Shown here: piece after piece, positions 1-7,090 of the stretch
How the letters are laid out: every line of letters begins with the position of its first letter
Position numbering within the stretch: position 1 is the first letter of the stretch
Notes under the pieces: model-generated
Seen by the model: only the letters and a program-made list of their open reading frames with translations
What the model was told of the DNA's origin: nothing
Database searches by the model: none
From: DAIPXZ01 sp036782995
Lineage (GTDB): Bacteria; Bacillota; Clostridia; Saccharofermentanales; Saccharofermentanaceae
NCBI GenBank assembly: GCA_036782995.1
Contig: DAIPXZ010000006.1
Span: 1-64,000, forward strand
Reading direction: 5' to 3'
Length of the DNA: 64,000 nucleotides
Program-made: the position numbers and the translations under genes

Positions 1-229
1 TATGTCGCTTTCAATTATTATTATACCCAGTTTCGGGCATATGTCAATAACCTTTAAGAAATTTCTCAGATTTTTTGCAAAAAAATAGCCGGGCAATCCC
101 GACTTCAACATTTAAACACTCATTTACCTGCACACCTTAGCAATGGGGGGGCAGAGAGGCAATTTTGTTTATGATTGTTATTTTAATCTATCTACCATCC
201 TCAAATACTTACGACTAAGTAAAGAGGAT

Positions 230-389
230 ATTCACACTCTCACTCGGAACAAGCGTCAAAAGCCGAGGGTGTGCACAAAGCAAACGGAACAAACGGGAAA
301 ACCGTAAGGGGGTGCATTTTGTATCAAACTCGTGTCCTTCTCCAAGATAGCCAAGGACGATTAAATTCGTTCTTGGTTTTTCTTTTTTT
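230..389 (+). ncRNA. Candidate structured RNA ending in a switchable terminator
   Basis: Bases 1-512 contain no convincing gene. Between about 230 and 389 several helices can be drawn: 243-247 with 263-267, 272-276 with 312-316, and inside that 284-287 with 302-305. They are followed by a strong terminator at 351-389. The segment GTCCTT at 334-339 can pair with AAGGAC at 353-358, which is the 5' arm of the terminator, so two exclusive folds are possible as in attenuators and riboswitches. The gene at 513 has its own promoter after the terminator, so this may be a separate small RNA or the end of an upstream transcript. I matched it to no known riboswitch class (c-di-GMP-I and -II, glycine and cobalamin consensus sequences were compared by eye). 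Bases 1-229 show only a short hairpin near 90-101. Confidence 0.35.
351..389 (+). terminator. Intrinsic terminator
   Basis: A 10-bp stem (351-360 with 367-376, one G-U pair) has a 6-base loop and is followed by a T-rich tract at 377-389. It is upstream of the promoter of the gene at 513. Confidence 0.75.
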
Positions 390-422
390 ACAATAGTAGA
401 TGTATCCGAATGATATATTTTC

Positions 423-451
423 TTGACTTCTATGCAATAACATGATATTTT
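423..451 (+). promoter_or_regulatory. Sigma-A type promoter of the LRR-DUF4214 gene
   Basis: TTGACT, a 17-base spacer and TATTTT. The predicted transcript starts near 458 and includes the inverted repeat at 462-495. Confidence 0.6.
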
Positions 452-461
452 TTCCGTGTGT

Positions 462-495
462 GTTTGAAAACGAAGGGGAAATTCTGTTTTCAAAC
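462..495 (+). repeat. 10-bp perfect inverted repeat next to the ribosome binding site
   Basis: GTTTGAAAAC at 462-471 and GTTTTCAAAC at 486-495 are separated by 14 bases. The repeat ends three bases before the GGAGGGGG Shine-Dalgarno at 498-505. It could be an mRNA hairpin that affects translation or a protein operator just downstream of the promoter. Confidence 0.6.
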
Positions 496-512
496 ATGGA
501 GGGGGAAAATTT

Positions 513-2168
513 ATGAAAAGATTTAGATTGGGTTCTATGTTACTTTGTGCTGCTATGGTAGTATCCATGCTACCGAGTATGGTAGCAGCAGATGGGGAAG
601 TTGCAATTAATAGTACGAACTTCCCGGATGAGACGTTTCGGAATTACGTAGCTAGATATTTTGACGATGATAATAATGATTTTTTGAGTGCAACGGAAAT
701 TGACGCAGTAACGGAAATTGAAATACATTCCTATAGCGTCAATGATCTTACTGGTATAGAAAAATTCTCGCAATTAACCAAACTTGATTGCGACAGCAGT
801 TTGCTAACTGAACTCGATGTCACTCAGAATAGAGCATTAACCGAGCTCGATTGTGGATATAACCATCTAACTACACTCGATGTTTCTCAGAATACCGCAT
901 TAACCTATCTTGATTGTTGGAACAATAACCTAACCGAACTTGATGTTACGCATAACACAGCGTTAACCTATCTCAATTGTGGGGAAAACTTGTTGTGCTC
1001 ACTCAATGTTACTCAGAATACAGCATTAACTGCTCTTGGGTGTTATGGTAATAACCTAACCGAACTCGATATTACTAAGAACTCAGCATTAATTAATCTC
1101 GGTTGTTTTAAAAATAGCATTATCGAACTCGATATCACTCGTAACACCGCATTAATCTACCTTCGTTGTGATAATAACCCGATAACATCATTGGACATAT
1201 CGAGAAACTGGAGTCTAAGAGTATTAGACTGTGAAGATACAAATCTTGTTGAATTAGATATCCATAGAAACAGCCTTCTGATGGATTGTTTTTCAAATGG
1301 TAGATTACCAGATTATAATGATTATCAAAGATATGACGATGGTGATAATTTGTTTGCTGTTCCAAATTCCACCACAATTATCACGGAAGGGCCGACGATT
1401 CCCATGCGTCCTTGGCCCAATATTTCATTGTCATATGACTTTATTGCTCGCTGCTATACATATGCATTAGACCGTGAGCCAGAGGACCCCGGATTCAGTT
1501 CATGGGTCAACAAACTTGTTAATCAGGAAATCTGTGGTTCTGAAATGGCATATGGTTTCGTATTCAGTCAGGAATTTCAAAATGCCGGCTATAGTAACGA
1601 CGAGTATGTAGAGCACATGTACCAGATTTTCTTTGGCCGTCCTTCAGATGCGCCAGGAAAACAAACGTGGGTGAACATGCTTAATAATGGCAGTTCAAGA
1701 GAAGAAGTTTTCGCTGGTTTTACGAATTCCACGGAATTCATCACCATGTGTTACGAATATGGGATTAATCCCGGATATTACGTACAAGGCGTGAATTGGG
1801 AGCAGCAAACCAAGGTAAATGCCTTCGTAGATCGACTTTACGGCTTCTGCCTTGGTCGAAATGGAGATTTCAACGGTCAAAAAGACTGGGTAACGATGTT
1901 AATGAACGGCTCCTTTAGTGGTGCGCAAGTAGCGCATGGATTCTTCTTCAGCAATGAATTCATCAACAAGAATTATTCAGATGAGGTCTATATCACACTC
2001 CTCTATAAAGTAATACTAAACAGAGATGTAGATGAAGGTGGCTATGCGACATGGATGAACGAATTGGCAGCCGGAACCAGTCGTCTTGATGTATTTCGTG
2101 GATTTGTCAATTCTGTCGAATTTACGAATCTGTGCAATGATTACGGCATTCAAAGAGGAACCATCTAA
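513..2168 (+). CDS. Secreted leucine-rich repeat protein with DUF4214 module
   Basis: Exported surface or secreted protein of 551 residues. Residues 1-26 form a signal peptide (basic start, hydrophobic core, cleavage likely after MVAA). Residues of about 88-255 are eight tandem 21-residue leucine-rich repeats with the pattern LxxLDCxxNxLTxLDVTxNTA, visible also as 63-bp DNA repeats. Residues of about 306-551 hold the DUF4214 region, with four related segments carrying the alternating features RCY..ALxR, W...L and GF..S.EF. LRR regions usually bind proteins. DUF4214 is a widespread extracellular module without a settled function. The start follows a GGAGGGGG site by seven bases. No LPXTG motif or C-terminal membrane segment is present, so retention at the surface would depend on DUF4214. 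The DUF4214 half resembles the C-terminus of the protein at 43630-46341. Confidence 0.85.
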   Translation: MKRFRLGSMLLCAAMVVSMLPSMVAADGEVAINSTNFPDETFRNYVARYFDDDNNDFLSATEIDAVTEIEIHSYSVNDLTGIEKFSQLTKLDCDSSLLTELDVTQNRALTELDCGYNHLTTLDVSQNTALTYLDCWNNNLTELDVTHNTALTYLNCGENLLCSLNVTQNTALTALGCYGNNLTELDITKNSALINLGCFKNSIIELDITRNTALIYLRCDNNPITSLDISRNWSLRVLDCEDTNLVELDIHRNSLLMDCFSNGRLPDYNDYQRYDDGDNLFAVPNSTTIITEGPTIPMRPWPNISLSYDFIARCYTYALDREPEDPGFSSWVNKLVNQEICGSEMAYGFVFSQEFQNAGYSNDEYVEHMYQIFFGRPSDAPGKQTWVNMLNNGSSREEVFAGFTNSTEFITMCYEYGINPGYYVQGVNWEQQTKVNAFVDRLYGFCLGRNGDFNGQKDWVTMLMNGSFSGAQVAHGFFFSNEFINKNYSDEVYITLLYKVILNRDVDEGGYATWMNELAAGTSRLDVFRGFVNSVEFTNLCNDYGIQRGTI

Positions 2169-2212
2169 TTAATCATTTGCTGAAAAACCAGAAAAGGAAT
2201 ACCAGAAAGCAG

Positions 2213-2244
2213 AATCCGCACATTAAAAGATGTGCGGATTTTTC
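2213..2244 (+). terminator. Intrinsic terminator
   Basis: An 11-bp stem (2213-2223 with 2230-2240) followed by TTTT, 45 bases after the LRR-DUF4214 gene. Confidence 0.85.
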
Positions 2245-2317
2245 TTGCAGGCATTTCATTTGGGAAAAGCTTCTCGTCACATTTGAATGGGTGTGGTCAA
2301 AAAATTCATGAAACATG

Positions 2318-2346
2318 TTGACAAACAATATTATACGTCATACAAT
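2318..2346 (+). promoter_or_regulatory. Promoter of the PadR operon with direct repeats over the -10 element
   Basis: TTGACA, a 17-base spacer and TACAAT give a near-consensus promoter. TCATAC occurs at 2338-2343, overlapping the -10, and again at 2351-2356. This is a candidate autoregulatory operator for the PadR repressor encoded at 2382; that role is inferred. Confidence 0.7.
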
Positions 2347-2381
2347 ATGGTCATACGATATAATATGAAAGGAGATAGAAT

Positions 2382-2699
2382 ATGATATTTCAACTAGGAG
2401 CCCCACTGCTCGATGCATGTGTCCTTGCCGTCTTGCAAACAGGCGATGCATATGGATACACATTGACGCAAAAGGTAAAAGAAGTAATCGATATTTCAGA
2501 GTCGACACTTTACCCGGTGCTTCGTCGTTTGGAAAAAGAAAAATGCTTGGAAACCTACGACGAACCATATCAGGGAAGAAACAGAAGATATTACCGACTT
2601 ACGGCTGATGGACATCAGAAGTTATCTTTCTATAGTAATGAATGGAAATCTTTTGTCAGTGCCGTAAATCTTTTGATGGAGGGTGCAGGGAATGAATAA
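2382..2699 (+). CDS. PadR family transcriptional regulator
   Basis: A 105-residue DNA-binding repressor of the PadR family, usual length for the short subfamily. The N-terminal winged helix is clear: the segment with GDAYGYTL near residues 22-29, the recognition part STLYPVLRRLEKE near 45-57, and the wing with RRYYRLT near 70. It lacks the long C-terminal PadR domain. The ATG follows an AAAGGAGA site. It is the first gene of a PadR, DUF1700 and DUF4097 operon, a common Firmicutes arrangement in which the regulator controls the two membrane or surface partners in response to envelope or antimicrobial stress. The inducer cannot be told from the sequence. The stop overlaps the next start. Confidence 0.9.
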   Translation: MIFQLGAPLLDACVLAVLQTGDAYGYTLTQKVKEVIDISESTLYPVLRRLEKEKCLETYDEPYQGRNRRYYRLTADGHQKLSFYSNEWKSFVSAVNLLMEGAGNE

Positions 2700-3375
2700 G
2701 GAGCAGTACATTTCCAAATTAGCGACGCATCTCAGGGGTATGCCGAAAGAAGACCGAGACGAAGCAATCGCGTTTTATTCGGAATACTTAGACGATGCCG
2801 GTGTTGAAAATGAAGAAGCAACCATTGCCTCTTTGGGAACACCAAGAGAACTCGCACGAAAAATCTTTATCGAGTGCGTGGATAAGAACTATGTAGAACA
2901 AGTAAATTCTGAGGATGACCGCGAGAGTGACATTAATGAAATCGCGACGTCAGACAATCGGGAAACAGAAACGAAAACCAAGAAAAACAATATGAGCACG
3001 GTGTGGGTGGTACTATTAGCAATCTTTGCATTGCCATTCTCACCAATCCCCATAGCGCTTTCCATTGTGGCATTTGCAGTTTTACTATCGATTCTCATTA
3101 CCATCTACTCCTGCGCATTATCAGGAGCTGCGACAGTTATTGCCGGAATCGGAACATTGATCCTCGGTTTTATCGTACTCTTTACGGACCCGATCAATTG
3201 TATTCTCCTCTTCGGTTTGGGAATCCTTTGTATTGGAATCGGACTTTTGCTGATGGTCGGTTTCCTAGAACTTGGTAATTTACTCATCGGCTTATTTATT
3301 AAGTGCGGATCAAAAGTTGTTCATGAGAAGAAAGGAGGAAAGCAACATGCCAAAGTGGATGAAACTGTTTCTTAA
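2692..3375 (+). CDS. DUF1700 family membrane protein
   Basis: A 227-residue protein. The N-terminal 65 residues are the cytoplasmic helical DUF1700 region, including MNKEQYISKL and SYLR-like features such as AIAFYSEYLDDAG. Then comes a charged linker and four hydrophobic segments between about residues 105 and 205. I chose ATG 2692, preceded by GGAGGG, over an in-frame GTG at 2683. It overlaps the PadR stop by eight bases, so translation is probably coupled. Family members sit beside PadR regulators and DUF4097 proteins, as here. The biochemical role is not established. The C-terminus overlaps the next gene by 29 bases. Confidence 0.85.
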   Translation: MNKEQYISKLATHLRGMPKEDRDEAIAFYSEYLDDAGVENEEATIASLGTPRELARKIFIECVDKNYVEQVNSEDDRESDINEIATSDNRETETKTKKNNMSTVWVVLLAIFALPFSPIPIALSIVAFAVLLSILITIYSCALSGAATVIAGIGTLILGFIVLFTDPINCILLFGLGILCIGIGLLLMVGFLELGNLLIGLFIKCGSKVVHEKKGGKQHAKVDETVS

Positions 3376-4330
3376 AATCGGCGCGATTGCAGTAGCAATT
3401 GGTCTTGTTCTTACGGTTATTGGCTGGTTTGTTGGAACAGAAAAGAATTATACTATGCAACTAAAAGATGGTAAGTTGATTGTCAAATGCGGTAGCGAGG
3501 ATAAACAAGAGCTTCCGTACACAAAGCTCGACTCCTTTACGAAGATTGACGTTGACATGAATAGCGCCGATATTCGTTTCGTGAAGGGCGATGATTTTGC
3601 GATCGAATACATTGTTTTTGGTGATGAGCCAATCTACTCCGTTGAAAACGATACGCTTACCGTGAAAAGAGAGCAAGAAAATACTATTATCAACTGGAAT
3701 TTAAACTTTTCATTTGAAAACAATAATCAAATCACCATTTACTATCCTGAAGATATGACATTTGAAGACGTGAATGTTTACAACGGATATGGTGATATCA
3801 CATTGAGTAACAACATAATTGCTGACCGCGTGACAGTGGAAGCAAAAAACGGTGATATTCATATCGAACAAGTGAATGGAGAACTTTTCGTATCATCAAG
3901 TTACGGAGATTGCGTTATCAATGGCGGATACATCAGCGATGCAAAAGTCGAACTGAAAAATGGGTCTTTCAATTGTAGAAACACGGTGTTTTCTGGTACG
4001 ACTGAATTCTCCAATAGCTACGGCGATATCGATGCTTCTGGATGCGACTTTGAAAACCTCGTGGTCACCATGAAAAACGGCTCGCTCAATGTTTCATCTG
4101 GCTCCGTATCCGGAAATGTTAACTTATCTAACAGCTATGGCGATACATCTTTGAATCTTCAAGGCATTCCAGACGAAGCCGCCTACGGATATGAAATACA
4201 CAACAGTTATGGCGACATCAGACTAAATGGTAATAATTACGAATCAAAGAAGGTCATAGAAGATTCGAATGCCGAAAACCAAATTGTCGTCGATAGCAAG
4301 AATGGAGACGTTAATATCTCCATCACATAA
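3347..4330 (+). CDS. DUF4097 family beta-strand repeat protein
   Basis: A 327-residue protein with one N-terminal membrane helix (about residues 5-25), then an extracytoplasmic beta-repeat region. From about residue 142 onward there is an alternating pattern of YGD turns (GYGDI, SYGDC, SYGDI, SYGDT, SYGDI) and KNG turns (KNGDI, KNGSF, KNGSL, KNGDV) about every 20 residues, which suggests a regular beta-solenoid with a two-rung period. The ATG follows AAAGGAGG, and the start lies inside the end of the DUF1700 gene. In-frame upstream codons back to 3272 lack a Shine-Dalgarno and would bury the membrane helix, so they were not used. It is probably a surface-exposed partner of the DUF1700 protein; its ligand is unknown. 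Confidence 0.85.
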   Translation: MPKWMKLFLKIGAIAVAIGLVLTVIGWFVGTEKNYTMQLKDGKLIVKCGSEDKQELPYTKLDSFTKIDVDMNSADIRFVKGDDFAIEYIVFGDEPIYSVENDTLTVKREQENTIINWNLNFSFENNNQITIYYPEDMTFEDVNVYNGYGDITLSNNIIADRVTVEAKNGDIHIEQVNGELFVSSSYGDCVINGGYISDAKVELKNGSFNCRNTVFSGTTEFSNSYGDIDASGCDFENLVVTMKNGSLNVSSGSVSGNVNLSNSYGDTSLNLQGIPDEAAYGYEIHNSYGDIRLNGNNYESKKVIEDSNAENQIVVDSKNGDVNISIT

Positions 4331-4350
4331 ATAGCTGCCCCTTCCAAGCA

Positions 4351-4396
4351 AAATAAGCTCCTGTGTTGTCCATAAGGACCGCACGGGAGCTTATTT
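4351..4396 (+). terminator. Long hairpin terminating the PadR operon
   Basis: A 15-bp stem (4351-4365 with 4382-4396, one G-U pair) lies 20 bases after the DUF4097 gene. It ends in TTATTT but has no long T-tract, so termination may be partial or the hairpin may stabilise the 3' end. Confidence 0.6.
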
Positions 4397-4464
4397 GCGC
4401 ATGAGGAAATGTCTTCATTTACAATGCAAACATTAATTATTTAAAGGATTACTTTAAAAAGTTA

Positions 4465-4493
4465 TTGCAATTCGATAAATAGCGTGCTATTAT
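4465..4493 (+). promoter_or_regulatory. Promoter of the DUF2975-XRE pair
   Basis: TTGCAA, a 17-base spacer and TATTAT, about 60 bases before the ATG at 4555. Confidence 0.65.
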
Positions 4494-4554
4494 CGTCTTG
4501 TGATCACAGGTGACTAGTATTTGAAGAAGTGATTTGTGTTAAAGGAGAATCGTT

Positions 4555-5181
4555 ATGGAAAAAGAACTCAAAGATTTTCAGAAGAAATTCAAGAAGGAAT
4601 TTCTCGCAATTATGATTGTTTTGATTTGCTTCTGTGTGCTGCTAATTGGAACTAGTTTTGATCGATTGTCGTCGTGCTTTTATTCCGCAGATAAATATGA
4701 TGTACAGTTGATTGAAGAAACGACAATAGATAACGGGCAGAAGTACTACAATCTCTACATCGATGGTAAGAGTCGTGGACCAGTGGATTATGATGACTAT
4801 TTTTCGTTAAACGAAGATGGCGAGACGAATTTCAAGGATAGTTACATTGCCGAAACAGTACATGATGTTTCATCGAATCTTTGCTATATAGCAATAATGG
4901 TGACGGTCGTTTGGTTGCTTTTGGATTTGTCGAAGGGACGTACACCATTTTCAAAACGGACAGTGATAATGATTCGCGTGATGGCTTTTATTGAGGGACT
5001 CTTGGCTGTGATACCGGGCTTCGGAGAGTTTGTGACACGCTTTGTGAGTTTCTCTTATGTGGATGCAACGATATCAATGGTGCCAATTCACACGATCGGA
5101 TTGGCGGGCGTGTTCCTTTGTGTTGCCGAAATAATTAATTATGGCATTAAGCTCCAAGAAGATTCGGATAGTATCGTGTAA
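4555..5181 (+). CDS. DUF2975 family membrane protein
   Basis: A 208-residue integral membrane protein with four hydrophobic helices near residues 17-35, 107-124, 134-153 and 180-198. A polar extracytoplasmic loop (about 40-100) separates the first two. The layout and the adjacent small XRE regulator match the DUF2975 family, which is typically co-transcribed with a YozG-like regulator. The family has no assigned activity. The ATG follows AAAGGAG. The regulator starts 15 bases downstream, so the two are almost certainly one transcript. The N-terminal basic amphipathic stretch (KDFQKKFKKEF) is unusually charged. Confidence 0.8.
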   Translation: MEKELKDFQKKFKKEFLAIMIVLICFCVLLIGTSFDRLSSCFYSADKYDVQLIEETTIDNGQKYYNLYIDGKSRGPVDYDDYFSLNEDGETNFKDSYIAETVHDVSSNLCYIAIMVTVVWLLLDLSKGRTPFSKRTVIMIRVMAFIEGLLAVIPGFGEFVTRFVSFSYVDATISMVPIHTIGLAGVFLCVAEIINYGIKLQEDSDSIV

Positions 5182-5196
5182 GAGAGGTAGCAAGTA

Positions 5197-5451
5197 ATGA
5201 TTATTGTTAGATTAGACCGCATGATGGCGGATCGAAAAATGTCGCTTGGCGAGTTGGCAGCGCGATTAAATATGACGAATGTCAATCTTTCGAATTTGAA
5301 GACGGGCAAAATGAAGGGTATTCGCTTTGAAACAATGAATTCGATATGCGAGGTGCTCGAGTGTCAGCCTGGAGATCTGTTCGAATTCGTAAGTGCTGCG
5401 AATGACGCAGAGGCACTTCAAGATGATGCGACATCGATAATAAATGAGTAA
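5197..5451 (+). CDS. Small XRE-family HTH regulator (YozG-like)
   Basis: An 84-residue Cro/CI-type helix-turn-helix protein consisting almost only of the DNA-binding domain. MADRKMSLGELAARL forms helices 1-2, MTNVNLSNLKTGK the recognition helix, and the end of the domain has ICEVLECQPGDLFEF, the typical YozG-type ending. It lies 15 bases after the DUF2975 gene and is preceded by AGAGAGG. Proteins of this type are thought to regulate the membrane partner's operon. Effector and target are unknown. Confidence 0.9.
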   Translation: MIIVRLDRMMADRKMSLGELAARLNMTNVNLSNLKTGKMKGIRFETMNSICEVLECQPGDLFEFVSAANDAEALQDDATSIINE

Positions 5452-5534
5452 TTTTGAGAATTGAAATGTGAATAGATGAATCGAATAATTGTAAGATAAT
5501 GCTTCCAAAACGGCTAAAAACAACGAGATTTTGT

Positions 5535-5558
5535 AATGCCGAGGGAGGCATTTTCTTT
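5535..5558 (+). terminator. Intrinsic terminator
   Basis: AATGCC and GGCATT with a 6-base loop, followed by TTTTCTTT. It overlaps the -35 element of the next gene by a few bases. Confidence 0.7.
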
Positions 5559-5584
5559 ACATAAAATATTTGCTGTGCTATATT
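5556..5584 (+). promoter_or_regulatory. Promoter of the split lipoprotein gene
   Basis: TTTACA, a 17-base spacer and TATATT, 61 bases before the ATG at 5646. Confidence 0.65.
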
Positions 5585-5645
5585 GACTCAAATGCATGTA
5601 TTTCAATTAAGTAATCATAATAATTTGAGGAAAGAGGGCAAGACC

Positions 5646-5768
5646 ATGAAAAAGTTACTTGTATTAGGGGTGGCACTTTGTCTGATGCTAACGTCTTTGG
5701 CGACTGGATGCAAGAGCAAAGAGAAAAAAAACGGATTCATCTACGACACAAAGCGAAACGACATCTGA
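5646..5768 (+). CDS. Signal-peptide part of a frameshifted lipoprotein
   Basis: This short frame encodes a classic lipoprotein signal: MKKLL start, hydrophobic core and lipobox ATGC with the cysteine near residue 22, then a KSKEKK linker. It runs into a run of eight A at 5724-5731 and stops at 5766-5768. If one A is removed, the reading continues as a Ser/Thr-rich linker (KKTDSSTTQSETTSDTQV) straight into the large frame that starts at 5776. The two frames therefore look like one gene. Alone, this piece would give a 40-residue lipopeptide. The cause could be a homopolymer sequencing error, a true inactivating mutation, phase variation, or transcript slippage on A8. Confidence 0.7.
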   Translation: MKKLLVLGVALCLMLTSLATGCKSKEKKNGFIYDTKRNDI

Positions 5769-5775
5769 TACACAG

Positions 5776-6903
5776 GTGATTGAACCAACAGGTTCGAAGA
5801 TTGACGTATCGATTTCAATGGAAGATGCAGATTGGCAAAGTATCTATCTCGAATATATCTCCAGCCAAGATTACGGTGATATGGCACGTTACGATTGGAT
5901 TTATGTCAACGATGACGAAATTCCGGAAATTGTGTGCTCTTCGCAGGTTGAAGCAATTGGTGCTGAAGTGCTTACGATTACCAATGGTTCTTTGAAGGTT
6001 TTCACTTCATCCCGTCTGGGGTTGCAGTATGGAGAGAATTTGAATGTGCTTTCCAACCGTGACGGACACATGGGAAGTTATTATGACAAGTATTATGAGA
6101 TTACAGATAATGGTTTTGAGTGCATTGGTGAAGGCACACGTGAAGAACAGGGGGGATCGGCTTCGCCCAATCAGGAATATGTATACATGTGGAATGGCGA
6201 GCAGGTTTCAGAATCGGATTACAATATTTTGAGAAATAATATACTGAACGATTCAACGGCCAAGGATGTCAATTGCTTTATGTTCTATGGCGAAATCATA
6301 GAATTATTGGGGGGGACGGTGGAGTCAACAGTACCGAGTGTACCAGATTATTCACTTCCGACGCCGACACCGATTCCGGCATGGGCCGTTACGTTAGATT
6401 GGAAGACACAATATAAGAATGTTGTTGCGTCATGTGGTCATGAAGGAGTGACATTCGATTTGGTCAAGATTGACAACGATGTTTATCCTGAATTGATTAT
6501 ACAGGGCTCTTCATTGGCAGAAGGTACATATATTTATACGTACTGCGAGGGAAGTGTTAATACGTTGCTTCTAGGTGGATTTGGTGTTACTTATATTCCG
6601 GAATCTTGTTATTTCCAATGTGAGTACGGACATATGGGTACGTATTATCGCGAACTCTATCAACTATGGGCAGGCAATTTCGTCAGCGTAGTGGAAGGAA
6701 TGTATTGTGATCCGAATGGCGTTCCGACTTTCGACGAAAACGGTGAATACGTATATGACTACTATTTGAACGGGGTAATGGTTTCTTTCGAAGAATACCA
6801 AGCCGGCTTTGATGAAGTTATGGATTCTTCGTCTATGCAGAGTGTTGAGCTTTCATATAACGAAACAAGCATCATACAACAAATAGATGACTATGTAATT
6901 TAA
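5776..6903 (+). CDS. Lipoprotein body with two related domains, out of frame with its signal peptide
   Basis: A 375-codon open frame with no Shine-Dalgarno at its first GTG; it is the body of the lipoprotein begun at 5646. It holds two related halves of about 150 residues joined by a PTPTPIPAW linker near residue 195. Each half has a W(Q/K)xxY start, an acidic D-x-D/E-x-x-PE motif (VNDDEIPEI, IDNDVYPEL), a GHMGxYY motif, and an EYVY-x(4)-NG ending with an S-x-x-(E/D)Y helix. Such repeats occur in uncharacterised clostridial lipoproteins; I know of no assigned function. With a restored frame the mature protein would be about 400 residues, anchored on the outer face of the membrane. Confidence 0.75.
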   Translation: MIEPTGSKIDVSISMEDADWQSIYLEYISSQDYGDMARYDWIYVNDDEIPEIVCSSQVEAIGAEVLTITNGSLKVFTSSRLGLQYGENLNVLSNRDGHMGSYYDKYYEITDNGFECIGEGTREEQGGSASPNQEYVYMWNGEQVSESDYNILRNNILNDSTAKDVNCFMFYGEIIELLGGTVESTVPSVPDYSLPTPTPIPAWAVTLDWKTQYKNVVASCGHEGVTFDLVKIDNDVYPELIIQGSSLAEGTYIYTYCEGSVNTLLLGGFGVTYIPESCYFQCEYGHMGTYYRELYQLWAGNFVSVVEGMYCDPNGVPTFDENGEYVYDYYLNGVMVSFEEYQAGFDEVMDSSSMQSVELSYNETSIIQQIDDYVI

Positions 6904-7002
6904 TATGAACGGAGGAAGAATTGCCACTAAATGATTGCTTGATACAAAAATGCAAATGAACCGCAAGTGTGGATGATTCTTCCATACCATCACAATATCA
7001 TC

Positions 7003-7032
7003 AAAGAGGTGGAGCTTGTGCTCTGCCTCTTT
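7003..7032 (+). terminator. Hairpin after the lipoprotein gene
   Basis: AAAGAGG..GAGC pairs with the complementary bases ending CCTCTTT at 7026-7032 around a TTGT loop. The T-tract is short, so it is a weak terminator. Confidence 0.5.
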
Positions 7033-7090
7033 CCATTAGCTCGTTTTTGCGTTACAATTTTTATTGATAATAAAAACGGGGGTCTCTAAA

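Noticed and set aside
230..330. Possible c-di-GMP-I (GEMM) riboswitch because of GCAAAC and nearby GAAA
   Set aside because: The GGGACGCAAAGCC core and tetraloop-receptor arrangement are missing. The similarity is limited to a few short words.
5724..5732. A AAA AAC, a classic -1 ribosomal slippery heptamer, at the frameshift site
   Set aside because: A -1 shift leads to the wrong frame. The downstream body needs +1 or -2, and no obvious stimulatory pseudoknot follows, so programmed -1 frameshifting does not explain the gene.
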